A stretch of DNA of 64,000 nt from contig JBBQNQ010000001.1 of the NCBI GenBank assembly GCA_038330095.1, positions 1-64,000 on the forward strand, in the 5' to 3' direction. Below are positions 26,691 to 35,526 of the stretch, piece by piece. Source of the stretch: JBBPZA01 sp038330095. GTDB lineage: Bacteria; Actinomycetota; Thermoleophilia; Solirubrobacterales; Solirubrobacteraceae. Within the stretch, counting starts at the first letter, position 1. Every line of letters begins with the position of its first letter. Position numbers and translations under genes: made by a program. The notes under the pieces were generated by a model that saw only the letters and a program-made list of their open reading frames with translations, did not search any database and had not been told where the DNA came from.

Positions 26691-27076
26691 TCGGGGGCGT
26701 CCAGGACCGGGTCCACGGAGGGGCTGCCGGCGAGCCACAGCACCGCGATCCCCGCGTAGGCGAGCACCGCCGAGCCGAGATGGGCGACCGTCGCGGCCAG
26801 CCAGAAGGCCCTTGAGCCGAGCAGGCCGACGACGGCGACCGTGGCCGCCGCGGTGCCGCAGAGCTGTGGCAACGGATCACCCGCGACGACCAGGCCGCTG
26901 GTGAGCAGGCGCCACGCCTCGCCGCGAGCGACTCCGGCTGGGCTGGACGCGAGCTGCGCCGCGCCCGGCAGGCCGAGTCGGGACGGAAGCAGCGACAGCG
27001 CCGCGACGACGGCGAGGTAGGCCGTCGCGAACGAGAGTCCTCGTGCCCTTCCGACTTGCGGTGGGGGCAGTCGCAC
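26396..27076 (-). CDS. Rhomboid-like membrane protein
   Basis: The 226-residue protein has five to six hydrophobic segments. The stretch GEAWRLLTSGLVVAGDPLPQ resembles the L1-loop region of rhomboids, and DYGISCVWAGALGALVAGV sits where the catalytic GxSxG motif would be, but a serine-protease dyad is not clear: the expected glycine-flanked serine is missing, and a histidine occurs in TEHALAFALGAG. It may be an inactive rhomboid relative. The GTG at 27076 is used. It overlaps the tail of the convergent DMT gene by 295 bp. Confidence 0.65.
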   Translation of the reverse strand: MRLPPPQVGRARGLSFATAYLAVVAALSLLPSRLGLPGAAQLASSPAGVARGEAWRLLTSGLVVAGDPLPQLCGTAAATVAVVGLLGSRAFWLAATVAHLGSAVLAYAGIAVLWLAGSPSVDPVLDAPDYGISCVWAGALGALVAGVAIRAPAIRPFALVVAAGCLAAFVTEIPLTRELAGTEHALAFALGAGVVACSRGRSRGAAGDSVDVPPRSSRSAPVDSLA

Positions 27077-27164
27077 CCATCGAGGATACTGCCGCCGCCA
27101 CGCGGCGCTTGAACCAGGCGGCGTGGATGTTGACCCCAGGTTATGAAGCCCGGCTTCGGGGGGC

Positions 27165-28133
27165 GTGCCGGATACCTTCGCGCCGGTGCGAGCTCGCCAG
27201 GTCTGCTTTCGGGTCCTCGTTCCGGTGGTCGTGGTGGTGCTCGCGCTCGTCGTCATCGGGTGGAAGGGTGCGGGCCCGACGAAGTCGACGGCGGCGTCCG
27301 CCGCGGGTGCCGGTGGCGTCTGCGCTCCCGCGCGCACGGGCGACCTCGCGATCCGGATCGTGAGCCGGGGGCGGCGGCGGTCCGCGCTCCTCCACGTCCC
27401 GGGCGGGCTCACGGGCCCGGCGCCGCTGGTGCTTGCCTTCCACGGAGCCGGCGGCACCGGCGCGTTCATGCAGCGTTACTCGGGGCTGTCGCAAGCGGCG
27501 GCTCCGCGCGGGATGGTGGTCGCCTACCCCAGCGCTGATCCCGACTACCGTCGCTGGACGCTTCAGGGCGACCCTGACGACGCGCCCGACGACGTCGAAT
27601 TCATCCGTGACCTCATGGCCGAGATCAGGCGAAGGGTATGCGTCGATCACTCCCGGGTCTACGCGACCGGTGTCTCCAACGGCGCCGGCTTCACGGCCCT
27701 ACTCGCCTGTCGGCTGACCGGTCAGGTGGCGGCGATCTCCCCGGTTGCAGGCGCCTACCGCGTCGGCCCTTGCGGCGCCCCGACCCCAGTGTCGGTGCTC
27801 GAGATCCACGGCACGGCGGACGATGTCGCGCCCTACCGCGGACGCGCCCGGGTGCAGAGCGTGCGCTCATGGCTGGAGGGCTGGGCACGTCGCGATCGCT
27901 GCACCGGGCCCCCGGTCGGGCGCTACATCGCCCCGCGCACGCCGCATTTCGCATGGCGCTGCGACCAGCGCACAGCGGTCGTCGAGCACATCGCCATCAC
28001 CGGCGGCACGCACGCCTGGCCGGGCGCTGCGCCGCCCGATCCCGGACCGCCGAGCACGATCCCTGCTGCTGAGCAGATCGTCCGATTCTTCGCCGGCCGC
28101 CGGCTCGCGAGCGCTCCGGCGCCGTCTCGCTGA
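27165..28133 (+). CDS. PHB-depolymerase/feruloyl-esterase-like secreted hydrolase
   Basis: The 322-residue protein has an N-terminal transmembrane/signal segment (VLVPVVVVVLALVVIGW) and an alpha/beta-hydrolase domain of the LpqC/poly(3-hydroxybutyrate) depolymerase group. Landmarks are LVLAFHGAGGTGAFMQ (oxyanion), GVSNGAGFTALL (nucleophile), IHGTADDVAPY (acid) and ITGGTHAWPG (histidine). It would hydrolyse extracellular esters or short polyesters. The start is GTG at 27165 behind a G-rich Shine-Dalgarno; a GTG at 27186 is an alternative. Confidence 0.88.
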   Translation: MPDTFAPVRARQVCFRVLVPVVVVVLALVVIGWKGAGPTKSTAASAAGAGGVCAPARTGDLAIRIVSRGRRRSALLHVPGGLTGPAPLVLAFHGAGGTGAFMQRYSGLSQAAAPRGMVVAYPSADPDYRRWTLQGDPDDAPDDVEFIRDLMAEIRRRVCVDHSRVYATGVSNGAGFTALLACRLTGQVAAISPVAGAYRVGPCGAPTPVSVLEIHGTADDVAPYRGRARVQSVRSWLEGWARRDRCTGPPVGRYIAPRTPHFAWRCDQRTAVVEHIAITGGTHAWPGAAPPDPGPPSTIPAAEQIVRFFAGRRLASAPAPSR

Positions 28134-28145
28134 CGTGCAGCGGGC

Positions 28146-28889
28146 TCACTCAGGCGTGACGTAGGCGGCGGAGAGGCCTCCGTCGACCAGAAACGTGGTC
28201 GCGTTGACGTAGGAGGACTCGTCGCTGGCCAAGAAGAGCGCCGCGGCCGCGATCTCGCCGGCCTGCGCGAAGCGGCCCATCGGCAGGTGCACGAGCCGCC
28301 GAGCGGCCTGCTCGGGGTCCTTGGCGTAGAGCTCGCGCAGGAGCGAGGTGTCGACCGGTCCGGGACACAGCGCGTTGACCCGCACCCCCCGGCGGGCGAA
28401 CTGCACACCGAGCTCGCGCGAGGCGGCCAGCACCGCGCCCTTGGAGGCGGTGTAGGCGATCTGCGACGTCGCCGAGCCCATCGTCGCGACGAACGACGCC
28501 GTGTTGATGACTGAGCCGCCGCCCGCCTCGAGCAGGTGCGGTATCCCGTGCTTGCAGCACAGCAGCACCGACCGCAGGTTGACGTCGAGCACCTTCTCCC
28601 ACAGGTCGGGTGCGCCCTCGAGCACCGAGCCGTCCAGCGGCGGCGAGATCCCAGCGTTGTTGAAGAGCACGTCGATGCGGCCGAACGCCTCGCGAGTGCC
28701 CGCGTACAGCGCGCGCACCGCGGCGTCGTCGGTGACGTCGGCCTCGATCGCGAGGTCCACGCCCTCCGTGCTCAAGAGGTCTACGCCCACGACGGTCGCT
28801 CCGTGCTCGCGAAAGAGCCGCGCCGACTCGGCCCCGATCCCGCCGGCGCTGCCCGTGATCACACACACCTTGTCGCTCAGCCGGCCCAT
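28146..28889 (-). CDS. Short-chain dehydrogenase/reductase of the amine-catabolism operon
   Basis: The 247-residue classical SDR has the NAD(P)-binding motif TGSAGGIGAESAR, NNAGIS, the catalytic Ser-Tyr-Lys set (NTASFVAT, YTASKGAV) and the closing VDGGLSAAYV. Asp in VVGVDLL suggests NAD(H) preference. It is the last gene of the operon that starts with the GS-like ligase, and its ATG overlaps the aldehyde dehydrogenase stop (TGATG). The substrate is unknown. Confidence 0.9.
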   Translation of the reverse strand: MGRLSDKVCVITGSAGGIGAESARLFREHGATVVGVDLLSTEGVDLAIEADVTDDAAVRALYAGTREAFGRIDVLFNNAGISPPLDGSVLEGAPDLWEKVLDVNLRSVLLCCKHGIPHLLEAGGGSVINTASFVATMGSATSQIAYTASKGAVLAASRELGVQFARRGVRVNALCPGPVDTSLLRELYAKDPEQAARRLVHLPMGRFAQAGEIAAAALFLASDESSYVNATTFLVDGGLSAAYVTPE

Positions 28890-30244
28890 CACTCGGTGGC
28901 GACGAAGACGTTCTTGACCTCGGTGTAGTGCTCGAGCGCGTGCGGCCCGAGCTCGCGGCCGACGCCCGACTGCTTGAAGCCGCCGAACGGAGTGGCTACG
29001 CGGACCGAGGTGTTGGAGTTGATCGACAGCACGCCGCAGTCCAGCGCGCGTGCCACGCGCAGGGCGCGGGCGCCGTCGCGCGTCCACACCGAGCCCGAGA
29101 GGCCGTAGACGGTGTCGTTGGCGAGGCTGATGGCGTGTGCCTCGTCCTCGAACGGGATCACGCACGCGACCGGGCCGAAGATCTCCTCGCGCGCCGCGCG
29201 GTCGTCGTTTGAGACCGGCGCGAGCACGGTGGGCGCGAACCAGTACCCCGGACCCTCGGGCGCCTGGCCGCGTACGGCGACGGGCGCGCCCGCGGGCACG
29301 TAGGAGGCGACGGCATCGCGCTGGCCGGAGGAGATCAGCGGGCCCATCTGCGTGCTCTCGTCGAGCGGATCGCCGACCCGGATCTCGCGGACCGCCCGCT
29401 CCAGGGCGGGCAGGAAGCTCTCGAGCGCCGAGCGCTGCACGAGGATCCGCGAACGCGCGCAGCAGTCCTGGCCGGCGTTCCCGAACACCGCCATCGGCGC
29501 CGCGCTCGCCGCGCGCTCGAGGTCGGCGTCGGCGAACACGACGTTGGCCGACTTGCCTCCGAGCTCCAGCGTGACGCGCTTGATCGTGCCCCCAGCCCCA
29601 GCCGCGATCCGCCGGCCTACCTCGGTCGAGCCCGTGAAGGCGATCTTGGCCACGTCGGGGTGCTCGACCAGCCGCTGCCCGCAAACGCTGCCCGGCCCGG
29701 CCACTACGTTGACCACGCCCTCGGGCACGCCGGCTTCCAGGGCGATGCGCTCGAGCTCGAGTGCGGTGAGCGGGGTGAGCTCGGCGGGCTTGAGGACGAG
29801 CGTGTTGCCGGCGGCCAGCGCGGGGGCGACCTTCCAGCTGGCGATGGTCAGCGGGAAGTTCCAGGGGACGATGAGCCCGACGACGCCCAGCGGCTCGCGG
29901 AAGGTCATGTCTACCCCGCCGGTCACCGGGATCGTGTCGCCGAGCAGGCGCTCGGGCGCGCCGGCGTAGAAGCGGAAGGTCTCCACGACCATGCCCATCT
30001 CCCCGCGTGCGTCGGCGATCGGCTTGCCCGCGTTGCGTGCTTCGAGCGTCGCGAGCTGCTCGCACTCGGCCTCGAGCGCGTCGGCGAGCCGGCGCAGCAG
30101 CGTCGCGCGGTCGCCCGGGCTGACCGCGCGCCACGCCGGGAAGGCCGCCCGCGCGCGGTCGACGGCGGCGTCCACCTCCTCCGCACCTGCGGTCGGCAGC
30201 TCCCGCAGCACCTGCTCGGTCGCCGGCTCGAGGACGGTGGTCAC
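28889..30244 (-). CDS. Aldehyde dehydrogenase (PuuC-like)
   Basis: The 451-residue NAD-dependent aldehyde dehydrogenase has PWNFPLTIASWK, FTGSTEVGRRI, the general-base ELGGKSANVVF, the catalytic Cys in GNAGQDCCARSR and GPVACVIPFEDE. It lacks about 20 residues found before the first conserved motif in many relatives, a tolerated variant. In a pathway with PuuA- and PuuD-like enzymes it would oxidise gamma-glutamyl-aminoaldehyde or a related aldehyde. The GTG at 30244 overlaps the second (natural) stop of the puuD frame. Confidence 0.92.
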   Translation of the reverse strand: MTTVLEPATEQVLRELPTAGAEEVDAAVDRARAAFPAWRAVSPGDRATLLRRLADALEAECEQLATLEARNAGKPIADARGEMGMVVETFRFYAGAPERLLGDTIPVTGGVDMTFREPLGVVGLIVPWNFPLTIASWKVAPALAAGNTLVLKPAELTPLTALELERIALEAGVPEGVVNVVAGPGSVCGQRLVEHPDVAKIAFTGSTEVGRRIAAGAGGTIKRVTLELGGKSANVVFADADLERAASAAPMAVFGNAGQDCCARSRILVQRSALESFLPALERAVREIRVGDPLDESTQMGPLISSGQRDAVASYVPAGAPVAVRGQAPEGPGYWFAPTVLAPVSNDDRAAREEIFGPVACVIPFEDEAHAISLANDTVYGLSGSVWTRDGARALRVARALDCGVLSINSNTSVRVATPFGGFKQSGVGRELGPHALEHYTEVKNVFVATE

Positions 30245-30312
30245 CGCGCGAGCGACTCCATGCGCTCGCGGGCCTGCTCCACGAAGATCCCGATCACGCG
30301 GCTGGCCTCGTC

Positions 30313-30981
30313 CTACTCCGGGTGCCACAGCACGCCGACTGCGAAGCTGCGGTCGGGGAGCTCGACCGCCTCGACGGACCCATCCTTGACGTCCCAGCCT
30401 GTCGCGACGATGCCATCGCCGAGGCGGTCGGGCGCCTGGTGATGGTGCGACTTGACCGACGTCGAAGGCGCCCCGACGACACGCGCTGCGAGCGATCCGT
30501 CCCGCAGGCGCACGTCGTGGTCGGCGTAGCTCCCGGGGGTGTGGCGGTGCTCGTCGTGGCCGACCACGTCGTGCAGGTGCTGGTGAAGCGTCCCTCCGGC
30601 CGCCACGTTGAGCAGCTGCATGCCGCGGCAGACCCCCAGCACGGGCATGTCGCGCTCGAATGCCCGGCGAGCGAGCGCGACCTCGAAGGCGTCCCGCGGG
30701 GGCTGCGTTCCCTTGGTCTCGGGGTGGGGCAAGGCGCCGTAGCTCGCCGGGTCGATGTCGCAGCCGCCGGCGAGCAGCAGCCCATCGAGCACGTCGAGCA
30801 GGCGGTCTGGCTCCGCGGTCGCGCGCGGGTCGGGCGGCAGGATCAGCGCGAGCCCGCCCGCGCGCTGGACGGCGACCGAGTAGGTGTGGGGCAGCAGGTC
30901 GGCGACCTCCTCCCACGCTCCCCACAGGCCGAGCTCGACCGAGGCCGGCATGCCGATCACCGGCCACGCCGCCGCGTTCAC
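30313..30981 (-). CDS. puuD: Gamma-glutamyl-GABA hydrolase-like (class I glutaminase fold), shortened by a TAG
   Basis: The 222-residue product has the peptidase C26 triad: Cys in VLGVCRGMQLLN, and His and Glu in VLWHPE at the very end. The frame hits TAG at 30313-30315 directly after HPE. The sequence beyond it continues in frame for 23 family-like codons (DEASRVIGIFVEQARERMES and four more) to a TGA at 30241-30243 that overlaps the next gene's GTG. A single substitution therefore appears to have removed a C-terminal helix while leaving the catalytic residues. Its start overlaps the GS-like gene's stop (GTGA). It would release glutamate from a gamma-glutamylated amine-derived acid. Confidence 0.88.
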   Translation of the reverse strand: MNAAAWPVIGMPASVELGLWGAWEEVADLLPHTYSVAVQRAGGLALILPPDPRATAEPDRLLDVLDGLLLAGGCDIDPASYGALPHPETKGTQPPRDAFEVALARRAFERDMPVLGVCRGMQLLNVAAGGTLHQHLHDVVGHDEHRHTPGSYADHDVRLRDGSLAARVVGAPSTSVKSHHHQAPDRLGDGIVATGWDVKDGSVEAVELPDRSFAVGVLWHPE

Positions 30982-32306
30982 AGCCGCTCGAACCCCCGCT
31001 CGAGCTCCCAGTCGGTCACCGCGGCGTCGAAGGCGTCGAGCTCGACGCGGGCGGCGTTGAGGTAGTGCTCGACCACTTCGTCGCCGAGCGCCCCGCGCGC
31101 TACGGCGCTGCCGGCGAAGAGCTCGCGTGCGTCGCGAAGGGTGTGGGGGACGCGCGGCTTGTCGGATTCATAGGCGTTGCCCTCGACCGCGGGCTCTGGC
31201 TCGAGCTCGTTCTCTACCCCGTGCAGCCCCGCCGCGATGATCGCGCTGAGCGCGAGGTAGGGGTTCACGTCGGCGCCGGGCAGGCGGTTCTCGAAGCGCC
31301 GCGCGCCGCCGTGGCCGACCACCCGCAGGGCACACGTGCGGTTGTCGCGCCCCCAGGCGACCGCGGTGGGCGCGAAGGAGCCCACCGCGAAGCGCTTGTA
31401 GGAGTTGACGTTCGGGGCGAAGAGAAGGGTGAGCTCGCGCAGGCACGCGAGCTGGCCGGCCAGGAATCGCTTGAAGAGCTCCGGGTCGCGCGCGAAGGCC
31501 GGCTCGCCGGCGGCGTCGCCGAGCGAGAAGTGGATGTGGCACGAGTTGCCCTCGAGCTCGTTGTACTTCGCGATGAAGCTGAGCGCCATTCCCTCCTGGG
31601 CGGCGATCTCCTTGGCGCCGTTCTTGTAGATCGCGTGGCCGTCGGCGGCGGCGAGCGCATGGTCGTAACGGAAGTTGATCTCGTGCTGGCCGAAGTTGCA
31701 CTCGCCCTTGGAGTTCTCGACGGCGAGGCCCGCGCCGCCCATGGCGTTGCGGATGCGCCGGATCAGCGGCTCGACGCGCGCGGTCCCCAGCAGCGAGTAG
31801 TCGACGTTGTAGAGGTTGGTCGGCTCGAGGTCGCGGAAGCGCTTGTGCCACGCCGCCTCGTAGCTGTCGCGGAAGAGGAGGAACTCGAGCTCGGTGCCGG
31901 CGAAGGCGGTCCAGCCGCGCTCGGCGAGACGCTCGAGCTGGCCGCGGAGGATCTGGCGGGGCGAGGGTGCGACGGGGCGGCCGTCCTCCCACTGGACGTC
32001 GGTGAGACACAGCGCGGTCGCCGGCAGCCACGGCACGAGCCGCAGCGTCTCGAGGTCGGGCCGCAGCGCGAAGTCGCCGTAGCCCCGCTCCCAGCTGGAC
32101 ATCTCATAGCCCTCGACGGTCTCCATGTCGACGTCGACGGCGAGCAGGTAGTTGCACGCCTCCGCGCCGTGCTGCGCGACGTCGGCGAGGAAATGGCTCG
32201 CGGTCAACCGCTTGCCCTGCAGGCGCCCCTGCATGTCGCACATGGCGAGCAGGACGGTGTCGATCTCCCCCGCTCCTGCGGCCTTCTCGAGCTCCTCGAG
32301 GGTCAT
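30978..32306 (-). CDS. Glutamine-synthetase-like gamma-glutamyl-amine ligase (PuuA/GlnA3/GlnA4 type)
   Basis: The 442-residue protein has the GS beta-grasp and catalytic domains: DMQGRLQGKRL, ATP/metal-site FAGTELEFLLFRDS, VENSKGECNFGQHEINF, NSCHIHFSLGD and the ARRFENRLPGADVNPYLALSA loop. Family members without adenylylation control ligate glutamate to polyamines or ethanolamine rather than ammonia. The operon partners (gamma-glutamyl hydrolase, aldehyde dehydrogenase, SDR) support that. Polyamine and ethanolamine cannot be told apart here. It is the first gene of the operon and divergent from the lipase gene. Confidence 0.9.
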   Translation of the reverse strand: MTLEELEKAAGAGEIDTVLLAMCDMQGRLQGKRLTASHFLADVAQHGAEACNYLLAVDVDMETVEGYEMSSWERGYGDFALRPDLETLRLVPWLPATALCLTDVQWEDGRPVAPSPRQILRGQLERLAERGWTAFAGTELEFLLFRDSYEAAWHKRFRDLEPTNLYNVDYSLLGTARVEPLIRRIRNAMGGAGLAVENSKGECNFGQHEINFRYDHALAAADGHAIYKNGAKEIAAQEGMALSFIAKYNELEGNSCHIHFSLGDAAGEPAFARDPELFKRFLAGQLACLRELTLLFAPNVNSYKRFAVGSFAPTAVAWGRDNRTCALRVVGHGGARRFENRLPGADVNPYLALSAIIAAGLHGVENELEPEPAVEGNAYESDKPRVPHTLRDARELFAGSAVARGALGDEVVEHYLNAARVELDAFDAAVTDWELERGFERL

Positions 32307-32408
32307 CGGGGGTGGCCTAAAGGTTTGCGCATCCGTCCATTTATCGCCGAGCCTGCGCCGGGAGTCAACCAGGCGCTCGACCGCCGCGCCGCCCGCTACG
32401 TTCGCGGC

Positions 32409-33299
32409 ATGTACCGGGAAGGCGCAGGCTGGAGAACGGCGGTCGCGCTGGTGCTGGTCGGCGTCGCCCTGTGCGCGGGCGCCGGCACGGCCTCGGCGGC
32501 CTTCGATCCGCCCCCGCCCGGCGCCAACGACTGGACCTGCAAGCCCACCCCCGCTCACCCCCGCCCGGTCGTGCTCGTCCACGGCCTCGGCGCGACCATG
32601 GCGGTGAACTGGAGCTTTATCTCGCCCAGGCTGAGAGCCGCGGGCTACTGCGTCTTCGCGCTGACCTACGGCGTCGACCCGCGCACCGCCGCGCTGCCCT
32701 ACGCCCCGGGTGGCGTGGTCGCCATGGAGCGCAGCGCCCCTCAGCTCGCCGCCTTCGTCGACTTCGTACGCGTGTTGACCGGCGCGCGCGAGGTCGACCT
32801 CGTCGGTCACTCGGAGGGCACGGTCATGCCCCGCTACTACCTCTCCCGGCTCGGCGGCGCGAGGGCGGTCCGCCGGTTCGTGGCGCTGACCCCGCTGTGG
32901 CGCGGCACCGAGGTCGGCGGCGCGGCGTTCCTGCGCGACGTCGGCGAACGGCTGGGGATCGCCCGGGCGGTCATCGACCTGGTCGCCGGGCTATGCGGCT
33001 CGTGCCCGGAGCTGCTGCGCGGCTCGCCGTTCCTGCGCGGCCTCAACGCGGGCGGCGAGCCCGTCGCCGGCGTGTCCTACACGAGCATCGTCACGCGCTA
33101 TGACGAGCTCGTCATCCCCTACACCAGCGGCATCCTCAACGCCGCCGGCACTACGAACATCGTCCTGCAGCGGGTCTGCCCGTTCGACCTCTCCGAGCAT
33201 GTGGCGGTGGCCTTCGACCCCGCCGTCGCAGCACTGGTTCTAAGGGCGCTCGACCCGGCGAACGCACGGCCGGTGTCCTGCCTTCGCGCTCGGGGCTGA
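32409..33299 (+). CDS. Secreted triacylglycerol-lipase-like hydrolase
   Basis: The 296-residue protein has a signal peptide (ALVLVGVALCAGAGTASA) and a mature start FDPPPPGANDWTCKP typical of actinobacterial EstA/LipA-type lipases. The oxyanion region is VVLVHGLGATMAVNW, the nucleophile elbow is LVGHSEGTVMPRYYL and a late histidine is in LSEHVAVAFDP. Disulfide cysteines are present (CKP, GYCVF, GLCGSC, VCPFD). It should hydrolyse esters outside the cell. Confidence 0.9.
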   Translation: MYREGAGWRTAVALVLVGVALCAGAGTASAAFDPPPPGANDWTCKPTPAHPRPVVLVHGLGATMAVNWSFISPRLRAAGYCVFALTYGVDPRTAALPYAPGGVVAMERSAPQLAAFVDFVRVLTGAREVDLVGHSEGTVMPRYYLSRLGGARAVRRFVALTPLWRGTEVGGAAFLRDVGERLGIARAVIDLVAGLCGSCPELLRGSPFLRGLNAGGEPVAGVSYTSIVTRYDELVIPYTSGILNAAGTTNIVLQRVCPFDLSEHVAVAFDPAVAALVLRALDPANARPVSCLRARG

Positions 33300-33353
33300 C
33301 GGATCTCCTACGCTGGGCCACTGCCCCCCCCCGACCCAGGAGGCACGACGTCG

Positions 33354-35501
33354 ATGATGCAGCGGCTCACCCGCACGGTTCTGCGCCACAAGCGCATGGT
33401 GGCGATCGCCTGGGTACTCCTGACCATCGTCGGGGTGGTGGCCGCCGGCCCGGCCTCCAAGGCGCTGAACCAACGCTTCAGTGTTCCGGGGCGCGAGGGC
33501 TGGGAGGCCAGCCAGGAGATCGAACGGGTCTACGGGAACGGCGGCGAGACGCTGCCGATCGTCCCGGTGGTCCAGCTGCCACAGGGCAAGACGGTGAGCT
33601 CCCCCGGGCTGCGCGCCGAGCTGCTCCGCCTCGAGCGCGAGGTCCAGAAGGCAGTCCCGAGGGGCCGGGTCGCCGGCTTCGGATCCACAGGCGACCGCGC
33701 ATTCGCCTCCAAGGACGGCCGGACGGCGTTCATCTATGCAATGCCGCCGCGCACCGCGGACGCGTTCGGGGGCAACGTCGACGACCAGCGCAACGTGCGC
33801 AAGGCGCTGCAGGGCGCGACGATCTCCGGAGCGCCGGTGCGGGTGACGGGCTATGACGCCCTGGCCGACTCCTCGGGCGGCGGCGGTGGAGGTCCCGGCG
33901 TCCTGCTCGAGGCCGTGATCGGTGGCGTCGGCGCGCTGGTGGTGCTCGTGTTCGTGTTCGGCTCGTGGCTCGCTGTGGTCCCGCTGCTCATGGCGATCTG
34001 CTCCATCCTCGTCTCGTTCCTGCTGCTCTGGGGGCTGACCGCCATCACCGACGTATCGCCGGTGGTGCAGTTCCTCGTCGCCCTGATCGGACTGGGAATC
34101 TCGATCGACTACGCGCTGCTGATCGTCGTGCGCTGGCGCGAGGAGCGCGACAAGGGCCTGGAGGGCGACGAGGCGGTGGCCGCCGCGATGGCCACCGCAG
34201 GGCGAGCGGTCGTCTTCTCGGGCACGACCGTCGCAGTCGGGCTGCTCGCGCTGATCGCGCTGCCGCTGCCGTTCCTGCGCAGCATGGGCTACGGCGGACT
34301 GCTGATTCCGCTGGTGGCGACGCTCGCCGCCATCACCCTGCTGCCCGTGGTTCTGGCGACGATCGGGCCGCGGCTGGATCGCCGGCGCCTGCGGCGCAGC
34401 GACCGCAGCGTCAGATTCTGGCAGCGCTGGTCTGAGGCCGTGGTGCGCCGGCGCGGCGTCGCGGCCCTGGTCGCGGTGGCGATCCTCGCCGCGCTCGTCG
34501 TTCCCGCCACCAACCTGCACCTCGGCAACGCGGACCCGAACACGATTGCCAGGAGCGGGCAGGCCAAGCAGGGCCTGCTCACGCTCGAGGACTCCGGGAT
34601 CGGCAGCGGCGCGATCGCGCCGGTCGAGACGCTCGTCCCCGCCGCCGGGGCCGCAAAGGTGGCCGCCGCCCAGGCGAACGTCGAGGGCATGCACGGCGCG
34701 GTCGCCCCGACCGGGCCTGACTGGCGCCGCAACGGCTTGGCGGTGGTGGCGGCGGTGCCGCACGCGGGCGACGACTCCCAGGCCGGGCGCGACACCGTTC
34801 AGGGCGCGCGCGTCGCCGCTCACTCCGCCTCCCCGGGCGCGCGAGTCGGAGGCTCGGGCCCGCTCGACGCCGACTTCATCGATGCCGTCTACGGAGCCTT
34901 CCCGCTGATGATCGCGCTGATCTCGATCCTCACTTTCCTGCTGCTCGCGCGCGCCTTCCGCTCGCTGCTCTTGCCGGCCAAGGCGGTGGTCCTCAACGTC
35001 CTGTCGGTGGGGGCCGCCTGGGGCGTCATGACGCTCGTGTGGCAGGAGGGCCACGGGTCCGAGCAGATCTGGGGCATCGCCGCCACGGGCTCGATCGCTT
35101 CGTGGGTCCCGCTGATGGTCTTCGCGTTCCTCTACGGCCTCTCCATGGACTACGAGGTGTTCATCCTCGCCCGCATGCGCGAGGAGTACGACCACACGCG
35201 CGACACCGACGAGGCTGTCATCTTCGGCCTCGCCCGCACCGGCCGGCTGGTCACCAGCGCCGCGCTGATCCTGTTCCTGGCCTTCGCGGCGCTGGCCTCG
35301 GGGCCGGAGACCGACGTCAAGACCCTCGCCACCGGCCTCGCGGCGGGGATCCTCATCGACGCGACCGTGGTCCGCGCCCTGCTCGTTCCCGCGGTGGTGT
35401 CGCTGTTCGGGCGCTGGAACTGGTGGCTGCCGGCGGGGGCGGCGCGACTGCTGCGCGTCCGCCCCTCGCCCGAGCCGGTGGCCGAGCCGGGCCCGGCGTA
35501 G
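33354..35501 (+). CDS. MMPL/RND-family membrane transporter
   Basis: The 715-residue protein has two repeats, each with one leading helix, an external domain and five to six helices. Signatures are GLGISIDYALLIVVRWREE in the first MMPL half and FLYGLSMDYEVFILARMREEY in the second. These pumps export lipids, siderophores or drugs using proton flow. No lipid synthase adjoins it, so the cargo is unknown, although the upstream secreted lipase may be functionally linked. AGGAGG lies 11 nt before the tandem ATGATG start. It converges with the SnoaL-like gene. Confidence 0.92.
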   Translation: MMQRLTRTVLRHKRMVAIAWVLLTIVGVVAAGPASKALNQRFSVPGREGWEASQEIERVYGNGGETLPIVPVVQLPQGKTVSSPGLRAELLRLEREVQKAVPRGRVAGFGSTGDRAFASKDGRTAFIYAMPPRTADAFGGNVDDQRNVRKALQGATISGAPVRVTGYDALADSSGGGGGGPGVLLEAVIGGVGALVVLVFVFGSWLAVVPLLMAICSILVSFLLLWGLTAITDVSPVVQFLVALIGLGISIDYALLIVVRWREERDKGLEGDEAVAAAMATAGRAVVFSGTTVAVGLLALIALPLPFLRSMGYGGLLIPLVATLAAITLLPVVLATIGPRLDRRRLRRSDRSVRFWQRWSEAVVRRRGVAALVAVAILAALVVPATNLHLGNADPNTIARSGQAKQGLLTLEDSGIGSGAIAPVETLVPAAGAAKVAAAQANVEGMHGAVAPTGPDWRRNGLAVVAAVPHAGDDSQAGRDTVQGARVAAHSASPGARVGGSGPLDADFIDAVYGAFPLMIALISILTFLLLARAFRSLLLPAKAVVLNVLSVGAAWGVMTLVWQEGHGSEQIWGIAATGSIASWVPLMVFAFLYGLSMDYEVFILARMREEYDHTRDTDEAVIFGLARTGRLVTSAALILFLAFAALASGPETDVKTLATGLAAGILIDATVVRALLVPAVVSLFGRWNWWLPAGAARLLRVRPSPEPVAEPGPA

Positions 35502-35526
35502 CGGGCCGGCGCCAGGGACGCCGCGG

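Noticed and set aside
30660..33299. A very long plus-strand open frame (879 codons) across the amine-catabolism operon
   Set aside because: Only its last 296 codons, from 32409, encode the lipase. The rest is antisense of the GS-like and PuuD genes and has the composition of a GC-rich shadow frame.
33240..35195. Minus-strand open frame of 651 codons opposite the MMPL transporter
   Set aside because: The His/Asp/Arg/Gln-rich low-complexity translation is the typical antisense shadow of a hydrophobic protein; the plus strand has clear MMPL motifs.
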